A stretch of DNA of 64,000 nucleotides, taken from Jidongwangia harbinensis (GTDB lineage Bacteria; Actinomycetota; Actinomycetes; Mycobacteriales; Micromonosporaceae). Below the pieces are notes generated by a model that saw only the letters and a program-made list of their open reading frames with translations, had not been told where the DNA came from and searched no databases. The position numbers and the translations under genes are program-made. The stretch lies in NCBI RefSeq assembly GCF_020216025.1, contig NZ_JAIWNC010000006.1, positions 248,001 to 312,000 of the forward strand, read 5' to 3'. The stretch's first letter is position 1; every line of letters begins with the position of its first letter. This document shows positions 24,421 to 33,403 of this stretch, one piece after another.

Positions 24421-24834
24421 TCACACCCCCGTGGTGGAGCCCGGGCGGACGATCATCAGCACCACCACGGTGGCCCAGAGCAGGTTGAAGACGCCGGTCG
24501 CCAGGCTCAGCCGGGCCGCCGTCCCGCCGCCCAGCACGGTGGCCTGGCCGGGCAGGACCGCGAGGCCCAGTACGGCCGCCGCGGCGACGGTCAACCCGAT
24601 CGAGGTGAGCAGCCAGGCGTCGGTGAGCACGCCCAGGCTGGTCGCGGTGGCCAGTCCGAAGACCGGCACCACGACGCCGACCGTGGCATAGACGCGGCAG
24701 ATCCGGTGCAGGGTACGCAGCCCCGCCGCGTCGCCCCGGCGCACCACGGCCGGGAACATGCTGGCCGCCACGGTGACCGGCCCGACCGCCACGATCGCCG
24801 CCAGCACATGCAGGGAGAGGAGCACTTTTGTCAC
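24421..24834 (-). CDS. DUF2269-like membrane protein
   Basis: 137 residues with four hydrophobic segments. The start KVLLSLHVLAAIVAVGPVTVAASMFP with the His in helix 1, and the HRICRVYATVGVVVPVFGLATA region, match DUF2269 membrane proteins. The function is unknown. It is the first gene of a two-gene unit with the DUF3817 protein. Confidence 0.78.
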   Translation of the reverse strand: MTKVLLSLHVLAAIVAVGPVTVAASMFPAVVRRGDAAGLRTLHRICRVYATVGVVVPVFGLATATSLGVLTDAWLLTSIGLTVAAAAVLGLAVLPGQATVLGGGTAARLSLATGVFNLLWATVVVLMIVRPGSTTGV

Positions 24835-24910
24835 GCGCCGACGCTAGGCGCGCGCCGACCGGCCGGACAGTGGCCGGAACGCCACACAGCGACGGATTCT
24901 CGCCACCCGG

Positions 24911-25381
24911 TCAGTCGTTCAGCTGGGCCCGCTCGATCTCGCCCAGCGCCCGGTCGAGGTGGTCCCGCGTCGACCGCCACCCGCGCAGGTCGGCGAGCAG
25001 CAGCGCGGCATGCCGGGCCAGGGTGTCCGGCTTGGGCGGGGGCTCGCCGTCCTCCTCCAGCACGCCGAGCGCACCGGCCAGCAGGAAGAGCAGCACGTGC
25101 GGGTCGACGTCGGGCGCCCAGGTCGCCGACTCCCGCACGCAGTGGGTCAGCACCGCACGCACGTCGTCGCCGTCCAGACCGTCGGGGTGCCGGTCCTCGA
25201 GCATCAGCCGCACCGTCGTGCCGAGGATCAGGCCCACCTGCGCCTGATCGAGCGCCGCCAGATCACCGGCCGCCCCGGCCAGCGCCGCGGAGTCGTGGGC
25301 CAGCGCCGCGGCGACGGCGGCGTCGGTGGCCGCGGCGATCGGCCGGGCCGCGGCCGGCAGATGCCGCCAGTCGTCGGTCAT
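24911..25381 (-). CDS. Helical hypothetical protein
   Basis: 156 residues, Ala-rich and predicted helical throughout (ALAHDSAALAGAAGDLAALDQAQVGLILGTTVRLML, PHVLLFLLAGALGVLEE). No signal peptide or transmembrane span. I do not recognise a family. The frame has strong coding bias and stands alone between divergent or convergent neighbours. Confidence 0.7.
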   Translation of the reverse strand: MTDDWRHLPAAARPIAAATDAAVAAALAHDSAALAGAAGDLAALDQAQVGLILGTTVRLMLEDRHPDGLDGDDVRAVLTHCVRESATWAPDVDPHVLLFLLAGALGVLEEDGEPPPKPDTLARHAALLLADLRGWRSTRDHLDRALGEIERAQLND

Positions 25382-25533
25382 GGCGAACCTTCTCGGGTCA
25401 TGAGCGGACCTTAGCCGCCGGCACCGACACCGTCGCCGGGCCGTGCCGCCGGGGGATCCGGGTAGCCGGCGAGCGTCCGGAGGCCCGGCGGCGCCGGTCG
25501 GAAAATGTCGGTGGGTGCTGGCAGTCTGTGTCC

Positions 25534-26733
25534 ATGGCTGCTCCCGGATCGCTGCACGACGCCATGGCCGCCCGCGTGGACCGTGGCGAGTTCCCCGGCA
25601 TCGTCACGCTGGTGGCGCGCGACGAGGAGGTGACGGTCGACGCGATCGGCGTGACCCGGCTGGGCGGGGACGTGCCGATGCGGCGGGACACGCCGTTCCG
25701 CGTCACGTCGATGACCAAGCCGATCCTCGCGGCGGTCACCATGATGCTGGTCGAGGACGACCTGCTCGACCTGGAGGAGCCGGTGCAGCGCCTGCTCCCC
25801 GAGCTGGCCGGCCGGCGCGTGCTGGTCAGCTCCGGCGCACCGCTGGACCAGACCGTCCCGGCGCACCGCCCGGTCACGGTCGACGACCTGCTGACGTTCC
25901 GGCTCGGCTTCGGCCTGATCACCGAGCCGGAGGTCGATCCGCCGGTGCCGGTCAACCTCCGGGCCGACGAGCTCGGGCTCGCGCTGGGCCCGCCCGAGCC
26001 CCGGACCCCGCACGATCCCGACGAGTGGATGCGCCGGTTCGGCACGCTGCCGCTGATCTACCAGCCCGGCGAGCGGTGGAACTACAACGCCGGCAGCCTG
26101 GTGCTCGGTGTGCTGGTGGCCCGTGCCGCCGGCCGGCCGCTGGGCGACGTGCTGCGCGAGCGCCTGTTCGATCCGCTCGGCATGCGCGAGACCGGGTTCT
26201 GGCTGCCCGCCGAGCGCGCCCGCGAGCTACCCGCGCAGTACATGTCCGATCCGGCCACCGGCACCCTCGTGGAAAACGCGCACACCGTGCCCGAGGTGTG
26301 GAGCAGCCCGCCCGCCTTCCCGTCCGGCGCCGGCGGTCTGGTGACCACGGTGGACGAGTTCCTGGCCTTCGCCCGGATGCTGCTGCACCGCGGCGTGCAC
26401 GGCGGCACCCGCCTGCTGTCCGAGAAGTCGGTCGAGGCGATGACCACCAACCACCTCACTCCGGAGCAGGTCGAGGGCGGGCGCCACTTCCTCGGCGGTC
26501 ACGGTTGGGGCCTCGGCATGGGCGTCGCGATCCGGCCCGACGAGGTCACCCCGGTCCCCGGCCGGTACGGCTGGTCCGGGGGCTACGGCTCGAACTGGTT
26601 CAACGACCCGCACGAACGTCTCATCGGCATCGCGCTGACCCAGGTGAGCGACTTCCTCTGGAACGGCGCGCTGACCGAGTTCCAGCAACTCTCCTACCAC
26701 GTCCACCCGTCCCGCCCCGGAGGTGAGCAGTGA
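25534..26733 (+). CDS. Serine hydrolase of the beta-lactamase / class C PBP family
   Basis: 399 residues from ATG 25534. The nucleophile motif is SMTK (Ser59, Lys62), the second motif is the Tyr of WNYNAGS (Tyr184), and GWSGGYGSNWF is the C-terminal HSG/KTG-like region. There is no signal peptide, so it is probably a cytosolic esterase or peptidase of family S12 (EstB-like) rather than a secreted beta-lactamase. It is coupled by GTGA to the SnoaL-like gene. Confidence 0.88.
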   Translation: MAAPGSLHDAMAARVDRGEFPGIVTLVARDEEVTVDAIGVTRLGGDVPMRRDTPFRVTSMTKPILAAVTMMLVEDDLLDLEEPVQRLLPELAGRRVLVSSGAPLDQTVPAHRPVTVDDLLTFRLGFGLITEPEVDPPVPVNLRADELGLALGPPEPRTPHDPDEWMRRFGTLPLIYQPGERWNYNAGSLVLGVLVARAAGRPLGDVLRERLFDPLGMRETGFWLPAERARELPAQYMSDPATGTLVENAHTVPEVWSSPPAFPSGAGGLVTTVDEFLAFARMLLHRGVHGGTRLLSEKSVEAMTTNHLTPEQVEGGRHFLGGHGWGLGMGVAIRPDEVTPVPGRYGWSGGYGSNWFNDPHERLIGIALTQVSDFLWNGALTEFQQLSYHVHPSRPGGEQ

Positions 26734-27092
26734 CCAGCCTCGACGCCGTGACCGCCTGGATCGACAACTACCGGCAGGCCTGGGCCACCAACGACCCACA
26801 GCTGATCGCCGACCTGTTCACCGAGGACGCGGCCTACTTCCCCGAGCCGTTCACCACCCCGTGGCGCGGCCGCGACGAGATCGTGGCCAAGTGGCTGGCG
26901 CGCAAGGATCAGGCCGGCACCTGGACGTTCGAGTGGCATCCGCTGATCGTCACCGACGACCTGGCGGTCATCGAGGGCGAGACGGTGTATCCGGACCGGC
27001 GGTACAGCAACATGTGGGTGCTGCGGCTGGACCAGCTCGGCCAGGCACGCCAGTTCACCGAGTGGTGGATGGACCAGTCCAAGCCGAGTTAG
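26730..27092 (+). CDS. SnoaL/NTF2-like protein
   Basis: 120 residues from GTG 26730, which overlaps the hydrolase stop by 4 bp. The alpha+beta barrel pattern is TAWIDNYRQAWATNDPQLIADLFTEDAAYFPEPF, WRGRDEIVAKWL and RQFTEWWMDQ. Such proteins are small-molecule isomerases, cyclases or binding proteins. Coupling to the hydrolase suggests that they act on the same compound. Confidence 0.83.
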   Translation: MTSLDAVTAWIDNYRQAWATNDPQLIADLFTEDAAYFPEPFTTPWRGRDEIVAKWLARKDQAGTWTFEWHPLIVTDDLAVIEGETVYPDRRYSNMWVLRLDQLGQARQFTEWWMDQSKPS

Positions 27093-27146
27093 CGCGGGTG
27101 CTGTTCCACCTCCTCGGTCGCTCGACCGGGTGGCGGGACCGCGATG

Positions 27147-27752
27147 TCAGAGCCAGCCGTGGTCGCGGGCCCGGGCGACGGCCTCCGCGCGGTTGTGCAC
27201 GCCCAGCTTGGTGACGATGGCGGTGAGGTGGTTGCGCACCGTGCCGGGCGACAGGTGCAGGCGCCGCGCCACCATGGACACCGGGACGTCCGGGTCGGCG
27301 TGCCGGAGCACGTCCAGTTCGCGGGGGCTGAGCGGGCACTCCGGCAGGCTCAGGGCGTCCGCCGCGAGGGCCGGGTCGACGTACCGGCCGCCGGCGTGGA
27401 CGCGACGGATCACGTCGGCCAGCGCGCCGCCGGGGGAGCCCTTCGGCAGGAAACCACGTGCGCCGGCGGCCAGCGCCCGCGGCACCTGCGCGGGCCGCCC
27501 GCGACCGGTCAGGATCACCACGGCGCAGGACGGCAGCACGCGGGCCAGTTCGGCGGCCACCGCCAGGCCGTCCAGCGCGGGCATCTGCAGGTCCACCACC
27601 GCGACGTCGGGCCGGTGGGCCAGCGCGGCGGTGACCGCGGCGTGGCCGTCGGGGGCCTGCGCCACCACCTCGATGTCGGGTTCGAGGTCGAGCAACGCGG
27701 CCACCGCCACCCGGATGAGTTCCTCGTCGTCGGCGAGCAGGACCCTGATCAC
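27147..27752 (-). CDS. NarL/LuxR family response regulator
   Basis: 201 residues from GTG 27752. The receiver domain (VIRVLLADDEELIR) has phospho-acceptor Asp54 in VVDLQMPALDG and Lys in LPKGSPGG. The LuxR helix-turn-helix lies at the C-terminus (LSPRELDVLRHADPDVPVSMVARRLHLSPGTVRNHLTAIVTKLG). It overlaps the kinase gene stop by 4 bp, giving a DesK/DesR-like two-component pair. The closeness of the 29004 membrane protein gene makes that a possible target. Confidence 0.92.
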   Translation of the reverse strand: MIRVLLADDEELIRVAVAALLDLEPDIEVVAQAPDGHAAVTAALAHRPDVAVVDLQMPALDGLAVAAELARVLPSCAVVILTGRGRPAQVPRALAAGARGFLPKGSPGGALADVIRRVHAGGRYVDPALAADALSLPECPLSPRELDVLRHADPDVPVSMVARRLHLSPGTVRNHLTAIVTKLGVHNRAEAVARARDHGWL

Positions 27753-28894
27753 GGGTCCGAGCGTACGACGGCCTCGACCGTGAACCGGCCGTCGCCGGCG
27801 GTGGTGCGCAGGTTTCCGCCGGCCTCGGCGAGACGTTCGGCCAGTCCGGTCAGCCCGTAGCTGTGCCGGTCCGGCCCGCCGGCGAGGACGCCGTCGTTGA
27901 CCACGGTCATCGTCACCGCGCCCGCGGGCCCGCCGTGCCGGACGCCGATGGTGCACCAGGTCGCGCGGCTGTGCCGCAACACGTTCGTGGTGGCCTCGCG
28001 CAGCACCGCGGCCAGCGGCACCGCGACCTGTTCCGGGAGGTCGCCGTCCGGGGCGGTGACCGTGCAGCGTACGCCCGAGGACCGCAGCACCTGTTCGATC
28101 GCGGACAGCTCCGCCCGCAGGTCGACCTGACGGTAGCCGTGCACCACCTCGCGCACCTCGGCCAGTGCGGACGCGGCCATCCGGCGTACCTCCGCCGCTT
28201 CCCGCCCGGCCCGGTCGGCGTCCACCGGCGCGAGCCGTTCGGCCAGCTCGGCCTTCAGCGCGATCACCGACAGGCGGTGTCCGAGCAGGTCGTGCACGTC
28301 GCGGGCGAAGCGCAGCCGCTCCTCGGAGGCGGCCAGCCGGGCCTGGGCGTCGCGGGCCTGGTCGGCCTGCACCAGCAGGTCCCAGAACCACACCGGCAGC
28401 GCGTTCAGGAGGGCGATGCTCAGGCCGATGCCGACCGCGATCAGCACCGGCCCGGCCGGATCGTCGCCGTTGGCCGCGGCGATCGCCGCGGTGACCGCCG
28501 CGACGAGTGCGGACGCCAGCGCCGCGACCGGCCGCCGGGCCAGCACCGGCAGCACCCCGATCAGGCAGCTGGCCAGCCAGGCCCAGGTGGGCCAGCTGCC
28601 GCCGACCGGACCGACCAGGGGTACGGACAGCACGGACGCGGCCACCAGCCCGATGATCGCCCGCCGCCGCGCGCCCGCGCCCAGCCACGGTGTGACCAGG
28701 ACGTGCAGGACGGCCGCCTGGGCCGCCACGAAGAGCGTGATGCCCACGGCGCCGAGTGCCACCCGCCGCGGGTCCGGTTCGCGCCACAGGCCGATGGCCG
28801 GCAGGAACAGTGCCATGGCGGCGTTCGCGGTCAGCGCGGCCAGCGTGACCACCCGCGCCCGGCGCAGCCTCCGGGTGCCCTCCTCAGCCTGCAT
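27749..28894 (-). CDS. Sensor histidine kinase, HisKA_3 (DesK-like)
   Basis: 381 residues. About five or six transmembrane segments occupy residues 15-165. The dimerisation domain has the phospho-acceptor His in RFARDVHDLLGHRLSVIALKAELAERL, and the ATPase domain has LREATTNVLRHSRA and a shortened glycine-rich box (SYGLTGLAERLAEAGG). It senses an unknown, probably membrane-linked signal and phosphorylates the coupled regulator. Confidence 0.92.
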   Translation of the reverse strand: MQAEEGTRRLRRARVVTLAALTANAAMALFLPAIGLWREPDPRRVALGAVGITLFVAAQAAVLHVLVTPWLGAGARRRAIIGLVAASVLSVPLVGPVGGSWPTWAWLASCLIGVLPVLARRPVAALASALVAAVTAAIAAANGDDPAGPVLIAVGIGLSIALLNALPVWFWDLLVQADQARDAQARLAASEERLRFARDVHDLLGHRLSVIALKAELAERLAPVDADRAGREAAEVRRMAASALAEVREVVHGYRQVDLRAELSAIEQVLRSSGVRCTVTAPDGDLPEQVAVPLAAVLREATTNVLRHSRATWCTIGVRHGGPAGAVTMTVVNDGVLAGGPDRHSYGLTGLAERLAEAGGNLRTTAGDGRFTVEAVVRSDP

Positions 28895-29003
28895 CGCCCG
28901 ATGCTAGGCGTGCCGGGGCCACGGTCCGGCCATGACATCGTCACGGTGCCGTCGTGACGGTGTGCCGGTGCCGGTTGCGCCGGAACCGGCCGACGCTCGG
29001 GGC

Positions 29004-29795
29004 ATGACGACCTCGACTCGAACGTTCCTGCGCCACGCCGGCGAGATGCTGCTCGCGATGGTCCTCGGCATGCTGCTGATCGGTCCGGTGTGGGCGTACC
29101 TCGTACCCGGTGATCTGCTGGCCCGGCCGGACGTCGCGGCCGGCACCATGGCGACCGGCATGGCGGTCGCGATGGCCGTTTGGATGTGGCATCGCGGGCA
29201 CCGCGGCGGGGCGGTGGCGGAGATGACCGCGGCCATGTACCTGCCGTTCCTGGTGCTGCTGGTGCCCTGGTGGGCCGGGCTGCTGCCGGCCGGCGCGGTG
29301 CTGCCGGCCGGGCATCTGCTGATGCTGCCGGCCATGCTGCTGGCGATGTGGCACCGCGCCGCGGAGTACTCCGCCCACCGGGCGCGCCCGGTCCGGTCCG
29401 GGGCGGCGGCGGTGCTGAACCGGTGGCCGACCGCGTTCGCGCTGCTGGTCACGGTGGATCAGATGGTGGATCCGCGGCCGGTGCCGGCGTACGCGATGCT
29501 CGTCCTGCCGTTCGGTTACCTGAGCATCGGCGCCGTCCGGGGCACGCTGCGCCCGCGCCGGGTGCTGATCACGCAACTCGGCGGGCTGGGCGCGTACCTC
29601 CTGTTGGTTCTTGCCGCGACGGTCGCCTCCGGCGATCTCGCCCTGTCGCTGATCGGCGCGGGCTGGCTGGCGCACGCCGGTTGGGACGTCTGGCATCACC
29701 GGCGCGACGCCGTGGTGCCGCGCGGTTTCGCGGAGTGGTGCGCCGTGGTGGATGCGGTGATCGGCATCAGCGTGCTGGCCGTCGCGGTCGCCTGA
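29004..29795 (+). CDS. Polytopic membrane protein
   Basis: 263 residues from ATG 29004. Seven or eight hydrophobic segments, Met-rich in the first half (EMLLAMVLGMLLIGP, TMATGMAVAMAVWMWHRGH, LLMLPAMLLAMWHR). No transporter signature. It is divergent from the histidine kinase gene and may be controlled by that system; I infer this only from position. Confidence 0.75.
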   Translation: MTTSTRTFLRHAGEMLLAMVLGMLLIGPVWAYLVPGDLLARPDVAAGTMATGMAVAMAVWMWHRGHRGGAVAEMTAAMYLPFLVLLVPWWAGLLPAGAVLPAGHLLMLPAMLLAMWHRAAEYSAHRARPVRSGAAAVLNRWPTAFALLVTVDQMVDPRPVPAYAMLVLPFGYLSIGAVRGTLRPRRVLITQLGGLGAYLLLVLAATVASGDLALSLIGAGWLAHAGWDVWHHRRDAVVPRGFAEWCAVVDAVIGISVLAVAVA

Positions 29796-29892
29796 GTGGG
29801 GCCGGATGTCCGGTCGTCACCCGTTCGGTGATTGATGTCGGTAGCGATTTGCCCTGTTCACCGTCCCGTCCCGCGGTTGCTGAGATGGGGGT

Positions 29893-31638
29893 GTGCGAAT
29901 TCGCGCGGTAACCGGCAGACTGCCTCGGGTGGACGTGCAGCAGCAGACGCTCGGCGGCCGCTACAAGCTGTTGAACGAACTGGGCAGCGGCGGCATGGCC
30001 GTGGTGTGGCGTGCCCGGGACGAGGTGCTGGGCCGGTCGGTCGCGGTGAAGCTGCTGGCCGGCCGGTTCGCCGGCGACCCGCAGTCGCGGGCCCGCATCC
30101 GGGACGAGGCGCGGGCCGCGGCGACGCTGTCCCATCCGAACATCGCGCAGGTGTACGACTTCGGCGAGTCGAACGAGAGCGGCGCCTGCCGCCCGTACGT
30201 CGTGATGGAGCTGGTCAACGGCCCCACCCTGGCCCAGCGGGTGGCCTTCGGACCGCTACCGCCGCGCGCCGTGTTCCGGATCTGCGGTGAGGTCGCGTCC
30301 GCGCTCGCCGCCGCCCACGCCGACGGCCTGGTGCACCGCGACATCAAACCGGCGAACGTCATGGTCACGCCGACCGGGGCGAAGGTGGTCGACTTCGGCA
30401 TCGCCGCGGCGGCCGGACCGGCGGTGCCGGACGAGGTGCTGCTGGGTACGCCCGCCTACCTGGCCCCGGAGCGGCTGAAGGGCGCCGCGGTCGAGCCGGC
30501 CTCGGACGTCTACGCGCTCGGGGTGCTGCTCTACCGGCTGCTCGCGAACGAGTCGCCGTGGAGCGTCGAGAGCACCACCCAGATGCTGGACGCCCACGTG
30601 TACGTCGAACCGGCACCGTTGCCGCAGCTCGCGGGCGTGCCACCGGCCGTCACCGACCTGGTGCACCGCTGCCTGCGCAAGGACCCGGGCGGCCGGCCCA
30701 GCGCCGCGCAGGTGTCCGCGGTGCTGGCCCGGGTGGCCCGCGCACCGGCACTGCACGGTGCGCCGGCGGACAGCCCCGCCGAGCGCACCGCCACACCGGC
30801 GGAACCGGCCCAGGGCGCGGTGGCGCCGGCCGACGGTGGCGGCGACGGCCATCGCAGCCTGTGGCGTGGTGACGGCAACCTGGAGCGGGGACCCGCCGCC
30901 GGGGACGCCGCCGCACCGCGCAGCGCGGGTGACCTGGCGGCCGTTCCGGCCGCGGCCGGCGAGGAGCCGGACGCCCCGGCGACCGGCGGCGCCGCGACGC
31001 CGGGCGGCCCGATCCCGGACGCCGTCCCGGCCGTCCCGCGACGGCGGCGGCCGATCGTGCTCGCGGTGGCCGGATCCGCCCTGGCCCTGGTGGTGGCACT
31101 GCTGCTCTGGACGCTCGTACCGGTGGACTCCGGCGACCACCGGAACCGCGCCGCGGTCGTGCCCACGGTGCCGCGCCAGCCGACCGGCGAGCCCGACGGT
31201 TCCGGCTCGTTCGGTGGGGTGCCGGCCCCGGCGGCGCAGGAGACGCCGCTGCCGGTGCCGGACGGTGACCGGCCGGACCGCACGCCGCGGGCCGGGACGT
31301 CCGCCGCCACCACCGGGTCACCGGACGGCGCCCCGGAGGGCGGGACGATCCGGCCGCCGGCCGAGCCGTCGATCACCACCGCCCCGGTGGTGCCGACCCG
31401 GCCGCCGGCGGGTGGACGGGAACTGTCGTCCGACGGCGGCTCGGTGATCGCCCGCTGCGTCGAGGGCGGCCGGGCGCAGCTGGCGTCGTGGACGGCGAGC
31501 GATCCGTACCAGGTCGACCGGGTGAACGCCGGGCCCGCGCTGAGTGCCGCGATCGTGTTCCGGAAGACCGGCGGCCGGATCCGGATGACCGTGACGTGTG
31601 TCGGCGGCGTACCCACGGCGGTGGTCCTGCCGTTGTGA
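29893..31638 (+). CDS. Transmembrane serine/threonine protein kinase (PknB-like kinase domain)
   Basis: 581 residues. The kinase domain (about 22-285) is intact: P-loop LGSGGMAVVWRA, VAVKLLAG with the invariant Lys, catalytic loop VHRDIKPANV, VDFGIAAA and YLAPERL. A long Ala/Pro-rich linker (about 290-390) precedes one transmembrane helix (about 395-415, PIVLAVAGSALALVVALLLWTLVP). The outer part ends in a small domain of about 70 residues with two cysteines (IARCVEGG and TVTCVGG), so it lacks PASTA repeats. The start may instead be GTG 29929; GTG 29893 has a purine-rich site upstream. Function: sensing at the membrane and phosphorylation of cytosolic targets. Confidence 0.88.
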   Translation: MRIRAVTGRLPRVDVQQQTLGGRYKLLNELGSGGMAVVWRARDEVLGRSVAVKLLAGRFAGDPQSRARIRDEARAAATLSHPNIAQVYDFGESNESGACRPYVVMELVNGPTLAQRVAFGPLPPRAVFRICGEVASALAAAHADGLVHRDIKPANVMVTPTGAKVVDFGIAAAAGPAVPDEVLLGTPAYLAPERLKGAAVEPASDVYALGVLLYRLLANESPWSVESTTQMLDAHVYVEPAPLPQLAGVPPAVTDLVHRCLRKDPGGRPSAAQVSAVLARVARAPALHGAPADSPAERTATPAEPAQGAVAPADGGGDGHRSLWRGDGNLERGPAAGDAAAPRSAGDLAAVPAAAGEEPDAPATGGAATPGGPIPDAVPAVPRRRRPIVLAVAGSALALVVALLLWTLVPVDSGDHRNRAAVVPTVPRQPTGEPDGSGSFGGVPAPAAQETPLPVPDGDRPDRTPRAGTSAATTGSPDGAPEGGTIRPPAEPSITTAPVVPTRPPAGGRELSSDGGSVIARCVEGGRAQLASWTASDPYQVDRVNAGPALSAAIVFRKTGGRIRMTVTCVGGVPTAVVLPL

Positions 31639-31652
31639 GGTCCCACCGGCGG

Positions 31653-32093
31653 TCAGCCGGTACGGCGGGAACGGGCCAGCGCCAGCCCACCCAGGACGAT
31701 GGCGATCAGGCCCACCACGAGCGCCACGACGGCCCCGCCCAGCCCGTTCCCGGTGCCGACGCCGCCCTCCGCGGTGGTCGCGACCAACCCGCCGAGGGCC
31801 ATCGCGATCAGCCCGGCCGGCAGGGCCACGGCGGCGCCGAGCCGCCCCGAGCCGGTGCCGAAACGACCCGCCGGACGGACCAGCGCCAGAACGCCGACGA
31901 CCACGCCGAACAACCCGAGTACGCCCGCCGCGCCGGCGCCGAGCCGGCCGGAACTCATCGCCAGGACGTCGGCGGCGACCGGCTCGACCGGGACGTACGC
32001 GGACGCCGGTGCGGCCGGCCCGACCCCGAGCAGGCCGGCTCCGCCCACCGCGACCAGCAGTCGGACCGACATCGAAGCGTGTGACCCTCGCAT
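31653..32093 (-). CDS. Small membrane protein, DUF6223-like
   Basis: 146 residues from ATG 32093, preceded by GGGAGAGGG. A signal-like start (SVRLLVAVGGAGLLGVGPAAPASAY) and then three hydrophobic segments (AGAAGVLGLFGVVVGVLALV, AAVALPAGLIAMALGGLVA, AVVALVVGLIAIVLGGLALARS). It resembles the DUF6223 family from memory. Function unknown. Confidence 0.65.
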   Translation of the reverse strand: MRGSHASMSVRLLVAVGGAGLLGVGPAAPASAYVPVEPVAADVLAMSSGRLGAGAAGVLGLFGVVVGVLALVRPAGRFGTGSGRLGAAVALPAGLIAMALGGLVATTAEGGVGTGNGLGGAVVALVVGLIAIVLGGLALARSRRTG

Positions 32094-32210
32094 GTCCCTC
32101 TCCCGTTCCGTGCATGGTGGTTTCGTCAGATCATGTCGCCGGACGCACCGCCGGGCGTCCCGCACACGGACGCACTTCGCGCTGCTGCGGGCGCGGCAGA
32201 AATCGGGAAA

Positions 32211-32229
32211 GTACTGCGTACGCAGCAGT
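32211..32229. promoter_or_regulatory. Palindrome upstream of the second histidine kinase gene
   Basis: CTGCGTACGCAG (32214-32225) is a perfect 12-bp palindrome inside the larger GTACTGCGTACGCAGCAGT, about 60 bp before the kinase gene. It could be the target of the LuxR-type regulator encoded in the same operon. Confidence 0.4.
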
Positions 32230-32287
32230 CCACCACTCGTCCGGCGGGAGGAATCGCCGGCGGCGGCATCCGGGCTAAGGTGCGCGC

Positions 32288-33403
32288 ATGCGCACAGGGC
32301 GGGCCGGTGTCCGGGACGGGGTGATCGCCCTCTGCGTGGCGGCGACCACGCTGATCGCCGGGCGGTCCGAGAACCACGCGGTCCCGGATCTCGACCTGCT
32401 CGGCCACCTGCTGCTGGCGGCCGCCGGCCTGGCCCTGGTGGCGCGCCGCCGGGCTCCGGTCACGGTTCTCGCGGTGACCGGGGTGTGCGCCGTGGGCTAC
32501 CAGGCGATCGGTTTCGACGTGCCCGCCGTCGCGTTCCTGTTCGCGGTGTACGCCGCCGTCCGGGCGGGACACCGCCTGATCACCGTGGCGGTGTCCGTGG
32601 CCATGCTGGCCGCCCTCCCGCTGGCCGCGCTGGCGTCGCCGCACGACTGGCCGGTGGCGGAGGCGTTCGCGCAGGCCCGGGGCGCCCTGGAAGTGGCCTG
32701 GCTGATCGCCGCGGGTGCCGCGGGGGAGGCGCTGCGCCAGGCCGAGCGGCGGGCCGACGAGGCCGAGCGCACCCGGGAGGAGACCGCGCGGCGGCGCGCC
32801 GACGAGGAGCGGCTGCACATCGCGCGGGAGCTGCACGACTCGCTCACCCACCAGATCTCGGTCATCAAGGTGCAGGCCGAGGCCGCCGTCCACGTGGCCC
32901 GCAAGCGTGGCGAACCGGTGCCCGACGCGCTGCTGGCGATCCGCGAGGCCGGCCGGGAGGCGTCCCGGGAACTGCGGGCGACCCTGGAGGCGCTGCGCGA
33001 CGACCGCACCCCGCCGCACGGGCTCGACCACGTGCCGGAACTGGTGGAACGGGTCCGCGCGACCGGCCTCGACGCGACGCTGACCATCGCGGGACAGCGG
33101 CCCGAGGTGCCGGCGGCGGTGGACCGGACGGCGTACCGGATCGTGCAGGAGTCGCTCACCAACATCGCCCGGCACGCCTCCGCCGCGACGGCGTCGGTGC
33201 GGATCGACTACGGTCCGGACGCTCTCGCGATCCGGGTCGACGACGACGGCACCGGTACGCCGGATGCCGCGCCGGTGCCCGGGGTCGGACTGCTCGGGAT
33301 GCGGGAACGGGTCGCCGCGCTGGGCGGCCGGCTGCGCGCCGAGCCGCGCGGCGAGGGCGGTTTCACCGTCCAGGCCGAACTGCCGGTGGGCCGTACCCCA
33401 TGA
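32288..33403 (+). CDS. Sensor histidine kinase, HisKA_3
   Basis: 371 residues. Four or five transmembrane segments (about 10-140) precede a coiled segment (LRQAERRADEAERTREETARRRADEE), the phospho-acceptor His in HIARELHDSLTHQISVIKVQAEAAV, and an ATPase domain with YRIVQESLTNIARHA and VGLLGMRERVAALGG. It is coupled to the next gene by ATGA. The input signal is unknown. Confidence 0.93.
   Translation: MRTGRAGVRDGVIALCVAATTLIAGRSENHAVPDLDLLGHLLLAAAGLALVARRRAPVTVLAVTGVCAVGYQAIGFDVPAVAFLFAVYAAVRAGHRLITVAVSVAMLAALPLAALASPHDWPVAEAFAQARGALEVAWLIAAGAAGEALRQAERRADEAERTREETARRRADEERLHIARELHDSLTHQISVIKVQAEAAVHVARKRGEPVPDALLAIREAGREASRELRATLEALRDDRTPPHGLDHVPELVERVRATGLDATLTIAGQRPEVPAAVDRTAYRIVQESLTNIARHASAATASVRIDYGPDALAIRVDDDGTGTPDAAPVPGVGLLGMRERVAALGGRLRAEPRGEGGFTVQAELPVGRTP

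Noticed and set aside
25534..26733. Antibiotic-inactivating beta-lactamase
   Set aside because: It has the SxxK and Tyr motifs of the S12 family but no signal peptide, and its overall pattern fits EstB-like esterases or peptidases better.
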